64,000 bases of DNA from Lujinxingia litoralis. GTDB lineage: Bacteria; Myxococcota_A; Bradymonadia; Bradymonadales; Bradymonadaceae. The DNA is taken from NCBI RefSeq assembly GCF_003260125.1, contig NZ_QHKO01000004.1:350780-414779 (forward strand), given 5' to 3'. A program made the position numbers and the translations under genes. Numbering within the stretch: position 1 is the first letter of the stretch; each line of letters opens with the position of its first letter. A model generated the notes under the pieces. The model saw only the letters and a program-made list of their open reading frames with translations, made no database searches and was not told where the DNA came from. Below, one piece after another: positions 1 through 9,542 of the stretch.

Positions 1-36
1 CCCGAGAAGATCATCGCCCAGATCGTGGCCGGCTGA
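1..36 (+). CDS. C-terminal tail of a probable MoxR-family AAA ATPase (partial)
   Basis: The first 36 bases read in frame as PEKIIAQIVAG followed by TGA, so a gene enters from the left edge. Nothing in eleven residues identifies the family. The guess of a MoxR-type AAA+ ATPase rests only on position: it sits directly upstream of a DUF58 gene and a BatA-like gene, and MoxR-DUF58-BatA is the standard order of Bat (aerotolerance-type) operons. The gap to the next start is 54 bases. Confidence 0.4.
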   Translation, partial: PEKIIAQIVAG

Positions 37-90
37 GCGCGGCATCGGCTCTCCTCCCACGACTCACTCCCCCCGGATGGGCTCCGCTCC

Positions 91-987
91 ATGGTTGACG
101 CGTTACGACAAACCTACCTGAACCCCGCCACCCTCGATCAGCTCGGCGACATGCACGTGCGTGCTCGCCAGCTGGCCCAGGGGGTGATCGCCGGTCTGCA
201 CCGCTCGCCACACCGCGGCGGCTCGGTGGAGTTCTCCGAGTACACCGAGTACTCCGCCGGTCAGGAACTGCGCCGGGTCGACTGGAAGGTCTACGGCAAA
301 AGCGACAAATACTACGTCAAACAATTCGAAGATGAGACCAACCTTCAGGCCTTCCTGCTGATGGACGGCTCCGGCTCCATGGCCTTTCAGAGCGAACTGG
401 GCCCGCTGAGCAAGCTCGATCACGCCCGCTACGTGGCCGCCACCCTGGCCTACCTTTTCATCCGACAGGGCGACGCCGTCGGCGCGCTGGGCTTTGCCGA
501 AACCCCCGGGGCGTTTTTGCCGGCGGCCTCCCGCGGCAAGCACCTCGACGACATCTTCTACCTGCTCGACAACCTCCCGGCCTCCGGCCCGACCGCCCTG
601 GACGCCAGCCTGCGCCAGATCGCCGAACGCGCCCGCCGACGCAGCCTGGTACTCATCTTCAGCGACCTCCTCGACGCCAGCGAGCGCACCGAAGAGCTGC
701 TGCGAGTGCTCGCCAGCCGCAACTTCGATGTCGCCGTCTTCCAGGTGCTCGACCCCGCCGAACTCTCCCTGCCCTACGAAGGTTTAAGCCTCTTCGAGGG
801 CCTGGAAGACGATGGCGAACTCCTGGCCGATCCCGACGACCTGCGAGACCGCTACATCCAGACGATGCGCGCCCATAATCAACGCCTCGAAGAGCTCTGC
901 ACCGGCGCCAACATCGCCTACCTGCGCTACGACACCACCCGGCCCATTGAGCGCGTCTGTCAGGACTTCTTAAGGGGGCGCGGATGA
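91..987 (+). CDS. DUF58 domain protein (Bat operon, VWA-like)
   Basis: A 298-residue soluble protein of the DUF58 family. The N-terminal third holds the family signature, with HRGGSVEFSEYTEYSAGQELRR followed closely by VDWKVYGKSDKYYVKQFEDE (residues about 40-85). It continues into a von Willebrand-A-like fold with an intact MIDAS-type DGSGS motif near residue 92. DUF58 proteins are partners of MoxR ATPases and are thought to help fold or assemble envelope or metal-containing complexes; the client is unknown. The stop overlaps the next start by four bases (ATGA), so the two genes are translationally coupled. No strong ribosome-binding site precedes the ATG. The family call is secure and the role is inferred. 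Confidence 0.9.
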   Translation: MVDALRQTYLNPATLDQLGDMHVRARQLAQGVIAGLHRSPHRGGSVEFSEYTEYSAGQELRRVDWKVYGKSDKYYVKQFEDETNLQAFLLMDGSGSMAFQSELGPLSKLDHARYVAATLAYLFIRQGDAVGALGFAETPGAFLPAASRGKHLDDIFYLLDNLPASGPTALDASLRQIAERARRRSLVLIFSDLLDASERTEELLRVLASRNFDVAVFQVLDPAELSLPYEGLSLFEGLEDDGELLADPDDLRDRYIQTMRAHNQRLEELCTGANIAYLRYDTTRPIERVCQDFLRGRG

Positions 988-3131
988 ACTTCGTCCAACC
1001 TCTCTTTCTGGTGGGGCTGCTGGCCGCGGCGCTTCCGCTGCTTATCCACCTTTTTAATCGCCGCAAGGCCGTGCGCCGCCCCTTCCCGGCGCTGCGTCTG
1101 CTCCAGGCCTCCCACCAGCGCAGCGCGCGCAGCATCAAGGTGCGCCAGCGCGTCTTGCTGGCGCTGCGCATGGCCGCCGTCGCCGCCCTGGCCCTGGCCC
1201 TGGCCAAACCCTTCTTCCTGAGTTCCTCCGGCATGACCGCCGAGGAGCGCATGCCCACCGCCGTGGCCCTGGTCATCGAAGATGGTCTGGCCATGCAACA
1301 CGAGGGCTGGATGAAACGGGCTCGCGAACAGGCCTCGGAGCTCGTCGACGACCTCCGCCCCTGGGATCAGGTCGTGCTGGTGCGCAGCAGCGGCCCCGAC
1401 GAGGAACGCCTCACCGAAGATCACGGCCAGGTGAGCGAGCAGCTCGACGAGCTGCGCGCCTCCGACAACCCCGGCGATCTGGGCCACGCGCTCAGCCGCG
1501 CCTCCACGCTGCTCTCGGGCTCACAGCTGCCCAACCGCCGCCTGGTGGTCATCGGCTCACTCACCGAAGGAGCCTTTGCCCAAGACCCGGCTGAACTCGA
1601 CATTGTTCACCCCCTCCAGCTCTTCTCCGTGCGTGATGAGGGCGACGAGCCCACCCCCAATCTGGCCATCACCGGGGTGCGCTACGAACAGGAAGGCAGC
1701 GGCGAACAGGGCGCCTGGAACATCACCGCCACCATTGCCAACTTCGGCCCCGACGACGCCACCGACGTGCAGGCCCAGCTGCGGGTGGGAGACTCGGTGG
1801 TCGGCGGCCAGCAGCTCTCGGTGCCCGCCGGCCAGGAGACCCGCGTGGCGTTCATGCACCGCCTGAGCGAACCCGCACTCACCGCCGCCCGGGTCGAATT
1901 GATCGACGCCGACGAACTCGCCGCCGACAACACCTGGCACTTTTTCATCCGCCCCCGCGAGCACGTGCGCGCGCTCCTGATCAACGGCAGCCCCAGCAAC
2001 ATCCCCTACGACGATGAACTCTTCTTTTTGACCCGGGCGCTACGCCCGGGGCTCACCTCCGAGAGCGCCATCGCTCCGACCACCGGGGCCCCGGAGCGCC
2101 TGGAGCGCGACGACCTCAACACCTTTGACGTCGTCGTGCTCGCCAACGTCGCCCGCCTCAACGCCACGCAGGCCGAGCGCCTCCGCACCTACGTCGAAGA
2201 AGGCGGCGGACTCTTCATCGCCATGGGAAATCAGGTCGACGTAGAGGCCTACAACCATCAGCTCGGCGAGCTCCTGCCACGCCCGCTTCGCGGCCTTAAA
2301 CGCCTGGCCGAGCGCGATGATCCCGACGCGCCGATCAAGATCACTCGCCTGGGGCAGACGCGCCGCCAACACCCGATTTTCCGCGTCTTTAACCTCCCCG
2401 GCGGCAGCGCCATGCAGTCGGTGCAGGTCTACAGCTACATGCTCCTCGACCCGGCCCCGGCCGGCCAGCAAACCACGCTGGCCCTGGCCTACCAGGACAA
2501 CGCCCCGGCGCTCCTGGAGCGCCAGGTCGGCCAGGGCCGGGTGCTCCTCTGGACCACCACCCTGGACCGCGAATGGACCGACCTCCCGGTGCGCACGGCC
2601 TACCTCCCGCTGATGCGTCGCTCGCTCACGCACCTGGCGCGCCGGGCCAGCTCCCTCCACGACACCGAACGATGGGTCGGAGCCCCCTTCAGCGTCGAGG
2701 TCGGCGATCTCGTACGCGAGCGTGCCATCGCCGTGGGCCCCGGCGGCGCCCGACAGGTCGCCGAACCCATCGACGGCGACATCACCCTGCTCGCGGAGCG
2801 CCCGGGCACCTACCTGCTCTATGCCGACGAAGCCTCGGAGGCCGGCCTGATCGAAGGACTGAGTTTTGCGGCCAACCTCGACCGCCGCGCCTCGCGCCTG
2901 ACCCCGGTCCCCGACGCGGTCACCGCCGCCTGGCAAACCGACGCCGAGGGCCGCCCGCACAGCGCCAGCGCTCCCGAGGCCCGACGCCGGGTCAACCTGT
3001 GGAGCTGGCTGCTCTTTTTTGTGACCATGGCCCTTTTGGCCGAGAGCGTGCTCGGCGCGCGCCGCAGCGTGCTCATCGACGTGGGACGACGCATCCTGCG
3101 GGGCCGCTCAGGCCACACCTCACAGACCTGA
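984..3131 (+). CDS. BatA-like membrane protein with degenerate VWA and CARDB-like domains
   Basis: A 715-residue protein opening with the BatA N-terminal domain: a hydrophobic stretch (residues about 5-22), then HLFNRRKAVRRPFPALRLL and a second membrane segment near residues 55-75. A VWA-like region follows, but the metal-binding DxSxS is replaced by EDGLAM, so metal binding is probably lost. Residues about 215-315 (starting TPNLAITGVRYEQEG) look like a CARDB adhesion-type beta domain. The middle resembles the class I glutamine amidotransferase-like fold seen in this family. A last membrane helix lies near residues 675-692. Known members act with MoxR and DUF58 proteins at the inner membrane. 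It ends eight bases before a convergent gene with no visible terminator between them. Confidence 0.82.
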   Translation: MNFVQPLFLVGLLAAALPLLIHLFNRRKAVRRPFPALRLLQASHQRSARSIKVRQRVLLALRMAAVAALALALAKPFFLSSSGMTAEERMPTAVALVIEDGLAMQHEGWMKRAREQASELVDDLRPWDQVVLVRSSGPDEERLTEDHGQVSEQLDELRASDNPGDLGHALSRASTLLSGSQLPNRRLVVIGSLTEGAFAQDPAELDIVHPLQLFSVRDEGDEPTPNLAITGVRYEQEGSGEQGAWNITATIANFGPDDATDVQAQLRVGDSVVGGQQLSVPAGQETRVAFMHRLSEPALTAARVELIDADELAADNTWHFFIRPREHVRALLINGSPSNIPYDDELFFLTRALRPGLTSESAIAPTTGAPERLERDDLNTFDVVVLANVARLNATQAERLRTYVEEGGGLFIAMGNQVDVEAYNHQLGELLPRPLRGLKRLAERDDPDAPIKITRLGQTRRQHPIFRVFNLPGGSAMQSVQVYSYMLLDPAPAGQQTTLALAYQDNAPALLERQVGQGRVLLWTTTLDREWTDLPVRTAYLPLMRRSLTHLARRASSLHDTERWVGAPFSVEVGDLVRERAIAVGPGGARQVAEPIDGDITLLAERPGTYLLYADEASEAGLIEGLSFAANLDRRASRLTPVPDAVTAAWQTDAEGRPHSASAPEARRRVNLWSWLLFFVTMALLAESVLGARRSVLIDVGRRILRGRSGHTSQT

Positions 3132-3138
3132 TACCGCC

Positions 3139-4644
3139 CTAAGTCGTCGAATCCACGCGGGATGCGGCCTCCATCGCCTCGATCAGGGCTCCTGCGCGCT
3201 TCACAAGCTCACCAAGCACCTCACCCTGTTCATCGAGGGTGAGCCCCGGGCTAAAGCCCTCAAAGGTGTCCCGGAGCTCCACAATGCGCCAGGCAAAGTC
3301 CGGGAAGTTCCGCCTTTGAATCACCTCCAACTCGTCGATCCCCCGCTTCCAGGCGACCCAGACCAGGGTCGCCTCCTCGATCGGCAGCGCATCCTCAGGA
3401 CGCTCCACCCCGGGCGTCTCCTCCTCCTCCCCGGAGGACTCCCGGCCCGCGGCGGTCGATACGCCCGCCCCCCCCTCGACCTCGTCCTCAACCTCGTCCT
3501 CAACCTCGTCTTCGACGCGGCTCTCGGACGCGATGCCCGAGGAGCTTGAGGTGCCCGATGAGCCCGATGAGCCCGAAGCCTGGGCCGCCACGCCCCCGGC
3601 CACCGCGCTCAACTGGAGCGCCTCCAGGGCAAGCACCAGCGCCGACGTCGCCGCCCAGGCAAACCCGGCCGCATCCGCCCCCACCGCGGCCGCTTCCGGG
3701 CTTCCCCCCATCGCGCTGAGCGCCTCCCCCGGACTCAAATCTTCGAGATCTTCCAGCTCTTCGAGCGCCTCCCGGCCTTCGATATCTTCCAGCTCTTCGA
3801 GACGTTCGGCCCGCTCCTCCTCCTGAGCACTCCCGGTGCCCTCCGCGGCGGCAACCTCGCCATCCGGGGCCTCTACCTCACCCTCCCCGAGGCGTTCGCT
3901 CTCCAATGCCTGACGCTCCCGCTCCAGCTCCTCCTCCCGCGCCAGCACCTCCAGCTCGCGCTCCTCCTCCAGGGCCAGCGCCTCCAGCTCCAGCTCCTCC
4001 TCCAACGCCTCCAACTCCGCGGCGTTGAGCTCTCCCTCCGCATAGAGCGCCTCATCCTCCAGATCGATGCCCTCCTCAGCGGCCAACGCCTCCAACGTCT
4101 CCAGATCGTCGACGCCCTCCTCGTCAATCAACCGCTGAATCGCCTCGGCACCCTCGCCCGGCGCCTCCTCGTCAGGCGCGGCACCGGCCACCTCCTCATC
4201 GCGGCGTGCCGCCAGAACCGCCCGCGGCGACCGCTCACCGGCCGACTCCGCTGAAACCGAGGTTTCCTCCCTTGTCGCAAGCCTTGCCCGGGGGGCTTCG
4301 CTACTCTCCACGGCCTGCCCGGCGGCCTCGGTCAAACGCGCGATGCGTTCAGGGTCCACATTGCCACTCTCAGGAGGCGCCGGGGAGTCCGGACGTTGCT
4401 CCGCGTCCTGAAGTGCACGCGTCGAGGACTCCGGGCTCGCCACCTCGGCCTTCTCGCTCTCCCGGGCCCGCTGCGCCGCCGGCGAATCCTCCTCGCCAGG
4501 CCACGCCTGCGGCCCGGAACCGTGGGGAGGAGACTCACGATCGCTGCGACCGACCACCACCAGCACCAGCAGGAGCACCAGCGCCACCACTGCCGCCCAG
4601 CCGATCCACGTCTTTGAGCGAGGAGTTCGTCGTCGACTGACCAT
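3139..4644 (-). CDS. Glutamate-rich, coiled-coil, single-pass anchored protein of unknown function
   Basis: A 501-residue protein with a basic N-terminus (RRRTPRSK) and one membrane helix at about residues 14-32, which predicts an N-in anchor with the rest outside. Residues about 160-310 are extremely rich in Glu, Leu and Ala, with runs such as LEALEEELELEALALEEE that predict a long charged helix or coiled coil. A Ser/Gly-rich linker and a short VEDEVEDEVEDEVEGG repeat follow. The C-terminal 85 residues look globular, with conserved-looking aromatics (WVAWKRGIDELEVIQRRNF). I recognise no family. Strong bias toward coding-strand G and C at third positions supports it being real. A spacer, stalk or envelope scaffold role is conceivable but unproven. 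Confidence 0.7.
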   Translation of the reverse strand: MVSRRRTPRSKTWIGWAAVVALVLLLVLVVVGRSDRESPPHGSGPQAWPGEEDSPAAQRARESEKAEVASPESSTRALQDAEQRPDSPAPPESGNVDPERIARLTEAAGQAVESSEAPRARLATREETSVSAESAGERSPRAVLAARRDEEVAGAAPDEEAPGEGAEAIQRLIDEEGVDDLETLEALAAEEGIDLEDEALYAEGELNAAELEALEEELELEALALEEERELEVLAREEELERERQALESERLGEGEVEAPDGEVAAAEGTGSAQEEERAERLEELEDIEGREALEELEDLEDLSPGEALSAMGGSPEAAAVGADAAGFAWAATSALVLALEALQLSAVAGGVAAQASGSSGSSGTSSSSGIASESRVEDEVEDEVEDEVEGGAGVSTAAGRESSGEEEETPGVERPEDALPIEEATLVWVAWKRGIDELEVIQRRNFPDFAWRIVELRDTFEGFSPGLTLDEQGEVLGELVKRAGALIEAMEAASRVDSTT

Positions 4645-4936
4645 CGCACACCTCCAGGCTGGCCCTCGGTCACATCACCGATGGGATCCATCCCTAAAGA
4701 TACGCACCCGAGATACGCCGGGGCGATTTGCCCTCGTCCACGCAGTGCCTACCATCCGGCGACACCCGTCGTAGAACCTCGCAGGTCTCGCAGCCTCCGC
4801 GGGCACCTGCACTCTTTGAAACGCATTGAACCCGGTGGGGGCGTGCACGTCGTCTGTGGTGGTCGCGCATCAACTCAATGTCGAGTTGAAGTCGTCAACC
4901 TCACCCTGAGCCTCTTTTTCCAAGGAAGGAGCACTC

Positions 4937-6601
4937 ATGGCACCTCAGACCAACCGCCTTTCGCCTCACTGGCCCCTTGCCCCTCGCCTGTTAACCGCGC
5001 TCTTCTGCGCGTTTCTGATGTTCGGCGGCGCCTGCACCTGCGACGATGACGATGATCCCGACGACGGCAAGGAGCTCGACGCCGGCGCCGACGTCAGCGA
5101 TGCCGATGTCGATGAAGGCGACGCCGACGTCGACGTCGACGTCGACGAGACTGATACCGCCGATGCCGACGCCGATGAGGGCGACACCGACGTCGGCGAG
5201 CCCGTGGAGATCCCGGAAGGGCAGTCCCGCATTCAGCTCATTCACAATGCCGCCGATCCGGACGCCGCGACGGTGGATGTCTATCTCAACGGAACTCTTT
5301 TCCTGGACGACTTCGAGTTCCGCACGACCACCCCCTTTGTCGACGTGGATGCTGGCGAAGACCAGACGATCGCCGTGGCTCCCGCCGACTCCACCAGCGA
5401 TGCCGATGCCCTCGCTAGCTTCAGTTCGGTGAGCCTGCCCGAAGGGGAGCGCACCCTTGTGGTGATCTCGGGCGTACTCGTCACTGGAGACTTCACCGCG
5501 AACCCGGACGGGGAAGACACCGGACTCTCGCTCTATACCTTCTCCGATGCCCGGGAGCGCTCCAGCGACCCGAACTTCGACCAGCTGGTCATCTTCCACG
5601 GAACCACCGATCAGCCCGCCATTGACCTCGTGTTACCAGACGGCAGCGACGTCCTCACCGACCAGGTGTATGGCGAGTTCTCCGACACCTACCTGGCCTT
5701 GCCTCCCGGCGTATTGGCCTTTGACCTCAACGACAGCGACAGCGGCGATCGCATCGGGTCCTACCAGACCCCCGACCTTGTGGGCGGACGGGCCTATGTG
5801 GTGATCGCCAGCGGCTTTGCAGACAGCGCTCAGAACTCCGAGGCGGCCTTCGAAGTGCTTCTCTTTCCCTCGCGCTATGGCGGCAATCGCAGCACGGGCA
5901 CCCCGCTCGAAAAAGCGGCCCGTCTGCAGCTGATTCATAACGCGCCGGACCCGGACGCCGCCTCGGCAGACCTCTACCTGGACGAGGAATTGACCTATCC
6001 GGCCGTCGCCTTCCGCGAGGCCACCACCTTCCGCACCGTCGCGGCCGGCCAGGACATCGAGCTCACGGTCACGCCGGCCGGAGACGCCGGCAGCGAAGTC
6101 CTCACCAGCACGCTGAATCTGGGCACCGGTCAAAGCGCCGTGGCCGTAATCGGCGGACTGGTCACCCCCGGCGACTTCTCGGCCAACCCCGATGGCGAGG
6201 ACACCGCGTTGCGCGTCTTTTTGCGCTCCGATGCCCGAGAGGAGTCCGCCGACCCGACAGGCGTGGATCTGCTCTTCTTTCACGGTGTCCCCGACGCCCT
6301 CTCAGTCGCCGTCGTCGTCGACGAAGATGGCACCCCGACCACGCTTAGCGAGTCTCTGACCTATGGCGAGTTCGATGGCTACGTAGCCGTGGCAGCAGCC
6401 GCCATCGAGGCTCAAATCACCCCGGCCGCCGACACCTCCACCGCCCTCGCCACCTTCGATCTCCCGCTGGATACCCTGGCGGGCCAGGCGGTGACCGTAC
6501 TCGCCAGTGGTCTGCTGGCCCCGCCCGAAGATGGTGAGAGCCTCGCGGTTCTGGTGGTGAGCGCCGATGGCACGCTCACGGTACTTGATCCCCTGGAGTA
6601 A
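4937..6601 (+). CDS. DUF4397-repeat secreted lipoprotein
   Basis: A 554-residue exported protein. The N-terminus has a signal peptide ending in FGGACTC; the cysteine fits a lipoprotein, although the lipobox lacks the usual Leu at -3. An Asp-rich linker (residues about 36-90) follows. Two tandem DUF4397 modules of roughly 220 residues then start at QLIHNAADPDAA (about residue 100) and QLIHNAPDPDAA (about residue 330). Within each, the NPDGEDT and HG motifs recur. DUF4397 domains are extracellular beta domains of unknown function. The start is fixed by a strong AGGAAGGAG site 5-13 bases upstream. A near-perfect hairpin terminator follows the stop. The Asp linker is encoded by hexamer repeats. 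Confidence 0.85.
   Translation: MAPQTNRLSPHWPLAPRLLTALFCAFLMFGGACTCDDDDDPDDGKELDAGADVSDADVDEGDADVDVDVDETDTADADADEGDTDVGEPVEIPEGQSRIQLIHNAADPDAATVDVYLNGTLFLDDFEFRTTTPFVDVDAGEDQTIAVAPADSTSDADALASFSSVSLPEGERTLVVISGVLVTGDFTANPDGEDTGLSLYTFSDARERSSDPNFDQLVIFHGTTDQPAIDLVLPDGSDVLTDQVYGEFSDTYLALPPGVLAFDLNDSDSGDRIGSYQTPDLVGGRAYVVIASGFADSAQNSEAAFEVLLFPSRYGGNRSTGTPLEKAARLQLIHNAPDPDAASADLYLDEELTYPAVAFREATTFRTVAAGQDIELTVTPAGDAGSEVLTSTLNLGTGQSAVAVIGGLVTPGDFSANPDGEDTALRVFLRSDAREESADPTGVDLLFFHGVPDALSVAVVVDEDGTPTTLSESLTYGEFDGYVAVAAAAIEAQITPAADTSTALATFDLPLDTLAGQAVTVLASGLLAPPEDGESLAVLVVSADGTLTVLDPLE
5126..5147 (+). repeat. GACGTC hexamer microsatellite within the lipoprotein linker
   Basis: About three and a half copies of GACGTC in a row encode the alternating Asp-Val part of the acidic linker. 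Six-base units keep the frame, so slippage would only lengthen or shorten the linker. Confidence 0.8.
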
Positions 6602-6613
6602 CCCCGGATCGCC

Positions 6614-6652
6614 AAAAGCCAGGCCGGGCGCAAAGCGCCCGGCCTGGCTTTT
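6614..6652. terminator. Bidirectional intrinsic terminator
   Basis: An 18-bp perfect inverted repeat (6614-6631 and 6635-6652) with an AAA loop. The left arm begins AAAA and the right arm ends TTTT, so it can end transcripts from both sides. It lies between the convergent DUF4397 lipoprotein and transglycosylase genes. Confidence 0.92.
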
Positions 6653-6670
6653 AGGAGTGCCGATGGTGAC

Positions 6671-9214
6671 TCAATGCGTCAGCGGCACCCACCCGGTCTC
6701 GGCGGGAATCTCACCCGCCTCCTGCTCTTCAAAACTCATCTCACCAGGCGCATCACGCGCATCTTCTCGCAACACGTCGGCGCAGGCGCGTGCCCCCTCC
6801 GGCGCGCTCTCATCGTCGGCACACACCGCCAACTGCACGCCCCCAAGCGAGCTTCGATTCACCTCATCGAGTGCCGCGTGATACTGCGGCCAGGTCAACT
6901 GCTCCAGAAAGCGCATATTCACCAGCACTCGCCGCATCTTATCCTGCCGACTTGAGGGCAAATACCCGGCCTTGACCATCGCTCCGTAATGCGCCGGTCC
7001 CGGCAGAATCGCCCCTAACATCGCGCTCTGAGACAGGGTGAGCTGATCCGGATCACGCTCAAAGTAGTAACGCGACGCCTGGTAGAGCCCGTGAACGCCC
7101 GGCCCCCAATCGACAACATTGATATAGAGCTCCAGGATCTTCTCTTTGCTCAGCTCACTCTCCATCCGCCAGGTCAAAAAAGCCTCCTGGAGCTTGCGTG
7201 AGATGGTGCGATCATGAGTCAGAAAAAGGTTCTTGGCCAACTGCTGCGTGATGGTGCTTCCACCGCGCTCCAGTGCCCCCTCGCGCAGGTTATGGACCAT
7301 CGCCATGCGCAGCCCCACCCAGTCCAGCCCCTCGTGCTGCAAAAATGTGGCGTCTTCCGCAGAGAGCAGCGCGGCGGGAACATGGTCCGGGAGTCGCGCC
7401 AGCCGCGCCCAGTGGTCCGGGTTCATCTGGCGGGCCGGATGAGCGTCGGAATCAAAGAAGGCACTCTCCTGCTCGCCCTCCGGAACATCGGCGCCGGCAG
7501 CGCGCATCGCACTCCAGCGCAGTGAATCCTTCACCGCGACATCGCCACTAAACCCCACGTCGAGCATCAGGCTTTCAGGGTAGGCGCTATGACCGGAGGT
7601 CCCCAGCTTCACACCGAAGCGACCGCTCATCTTAGTCTGGGCCAAAATCCCGGTCATCGCGTCGGGCAGCTCCGAGAGCACCTGGCTGGCGTCAAGGTCC
7701 TCACCGGCAAGCGTCCACCCAAAGGAAAACCCGCGTCCGGCATCGATCACATGACCCGACCAGCGCACCGGGTCGAGCGCTCCCAACTTCAGGCGGCCTT
7801 GCCCCACGCTGAGCGCTCGCGACGCCACATCAAAGGTCAACCCCAGCCCCATCTCCAGCCTGTCAAACACCAGCGTATCACTGGCGAGAAAAGGCGCTTC
7901 CACCCGCAGGTCGCTGACACCAAGTTCCCCGTTGAGGTCGGCAATACGCTGCGCCAGATCGAGTTCCCCGTGAAGCGTGCCTTCCAGCCGAGCACGGGTC
8001 ACCCGTGACGATCCGGGCACCGGCCAGGGCGTGGTGCCATCCCAGGTAAACTCATGAAACCAGGCATTGATCCCGACCATCGCGCTGGGAAGATGCCATT
8101 GCGCCTCCACATTGAGATGGCCGCCCTCACCATCGAGCACCTCCGCCTGGAGACCGATTCCCGGCACATCGGCCCGGTAGCTCATGGCCACGTCACGCAG
8201 CCCGTAAGTCTTTTGCGCCCCTTCCACCTGCGCCCCCTCGGCATGCCAGCTCAGGGTGGGCCCTCGCCGCTCCAGGGTAGAACGTTCGGCTCGAAGCACC
8301 GCGTCTGCCCGCTCATTGACTCGCGCTTCCAGCCCCCGCAGCGTCACCAACATCGGGGCATCACTGCGGCCCGCGCTCTCCAGGAGACCTTCCAACTCCA
8401 GGTCCACGCGCTCCACCTTCAACGCTCCTGCCGGGGCGTGAAAGAGTTCCGGAAGATCGATCGCGCTACTTATCACGCTCAGGGTGCGGTCGTGCCCCTG
8501 CAGTCCGAAGCGCTGCCCCGCCACCCGGCCTTCCCCACGAAGCGATGCAATGCGTCGCCCGGGCACATCCAGCGTGATGCGCCCGGCATCTAACTCCACC
8601 GGTCCAATGCCCTGCTGCAGCCTCACCGGCCCTCCCGACCAGCTCACCTCCAGCTCCGAAGCCACAAAACGTTCCAGCGCTCCCACCTTTTCCCCCGAAC
8701 CCGACGTTGAGACGCCGGGGCGGACCGAAGCCTCAAGCGACCGATCTATCTCGTCCTGCACCGGCGGCTTCAGCTCAACTTGAGGGACACGGACAACCCC
8801 GAACTCAAACGCCCCCAGCTCCATCCGGCCAAGTTTTGGTACGCCGCTCCGCAGCGTTTCGCCCCAATCCAGATAGAGGTCAACCCGCTCCAGCGACGTC
8901 TCAACGCGCTGTCCGCCACGGACCAGCCCCACCTGCACCTGATAGGCCCGCACCCCGGTCCACCCCGCTGGTCCCAGCGCGGCAACCTCCAGGTCTACCC
9001 CTTGCTGACGTGCCACTCGCGCAATCTTCGGAGCGATCAGCCGCCCAAGCACCGTCGGTGAACGCGCGAGTTCCCACAGAACTCCACACAAGACTCCGAA
9101 GAGCGCCAACAGGACCAGTGCCACGCTGATTCGGCGAGCCCCCTGGCGGCGCTCTTTCCCCTCCGTCTTCAACGCTCGCATGTCGGTTTGTATGTCGTTG
9201 GACTCCCCGTTCAT
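6671..9214 (-). CDS. GT51 peptidoglycan transglycosylase with large N-terminal AsmA-like region
   Basis: An 847-residue protein. A single N-terminal membrane helix (residues about 26-48) anchors it in the inner membrane. Residues about 60-590 are beta-rich and resemble AsmA/DUF748-type repeats. Residues about 600-790 are a complete glycosyltransferase-51 domain that polymerises lipid II into glycan strands. Its motifs are intact: SAEDATFLQHEGLDW (catalytic Glu), GGSTITQQLAKNLFL, RKLQEAFLTWRMES and ELYINVVDWGPGVHGLYQAS. There is no transpeptidase domain, so it is monofunctional like MtgA, but MtgA is only about 240 residues. The extra 500 residues are the odd feature. The C-terminal tail has cysteines and many acidic residues. 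Confidence 0.88.
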   Translation of the reverse strand: MNGESNDIQTDMRALKTEGKERRQGARRISVALVLLALFGVLCGVLWELARSPTVLGRLIAPKIARVARQQGVDLEVAALGPAGWTGVRAYQVQVGLVRGGQRVETSLERVDLYLDWGETLRSGVPKLGRMELGAFEFGVVRVPQVELKPPVQDEIDRSLEASVRPGVSTSGSGEKVGALERFVASELEVSWSGGPVRLQQGIGPVELDAGRITLDVPGRRIASLRGEGRVAGQRFGLQGHDRTLSVISSAIDLPELFHAPAGALKVERVDLELEGLLESAGRSDAPMLVTLRGLEARVNERADAVLRAERSTLERRGPTLSWHAEGAQVEGAQKTYGLRDVAMSYRADVPGIGLQAEVLDGEGGHLNVEAQWHLPSAMVGINAWFHEFTWDGTTPWPVPGSSRVTRARLEGTLHGELDLAQRIADLNGELGVSDLRVEAPFLASDTLVFDRLEMGLGLTFDVASRALSVGQGRLKLGALDPVRWSGHVIDAGRGFSFGWTLAGEDLDASQVLSELPDAMTGILAQTKMSGRFGVKLGTSGHSAYPESLMLDVGFSGDVAVKDSLRWSAMRAAGADVPEGEQESAFFDSDAHPARQMNPDHWARLARLPDHVPAALLSAEDATFLQHEGLDWVGLRMAMVHNLREGALERGGSTITQQLAKNLFLTHDRTISRKLQEAFLTWRMESELSKEKILELYINVVDWGPGVHGLYQASRYYFERDPDQLTLSQSAMLGAILPGPAHYGAMVKAGYLPSSRQDKMRRVLVNMRFLEQLTWPQYHAALDEVNRSSLGGVQLAVCADDESAPEGARACADVLREDARDAPGEMSFEEQEAGEIPAETGWVPLTH

Positions 9215-9542
9215 ACCGCCGGTTATAAGGCACGATGCCCCTCGGCGTCCAAAAATTTAGCGGGCCTTTCTTGCGGCTTACCGGCGCTACCGATCGCGTA
9301 AGTCCCTGAATAAAGCTTGATCTTTGGTCTCGGTCTCAAGATACTTACAACTTGTCACGTCCAAAGCAGGGTGGAAGCCTGGTTCCGATCTCTCAGGTCA
9401 TCGTGTCCGCCGACGTGTCTGGCCGGCCATGTACTATGAGACGTTTGGCCGACGTCTCTTCCGACTTTTAACTCAGGGATTGGGTTGAAGATTAGCATCA
9501 AAAAGCGATGCATATCTCTGCCCGTAGTAACGAGGTACTTGC
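9215..9542. promoter_or_regulatory. Divergent intergenic region with a 7-7-7 inverted repeat
   Basis: 328 bases without a gene between two divergent starts, clearly richer in A+T than its surroundings, as expected for promoters. An inverted repeat GAGACGT-N7-ACGTCTC lies at 9438-9458, about 85 bases before the small downstream gene, and could be an operator. No -35/-10 pair is convincing enough to name. Confidence 0.35.
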
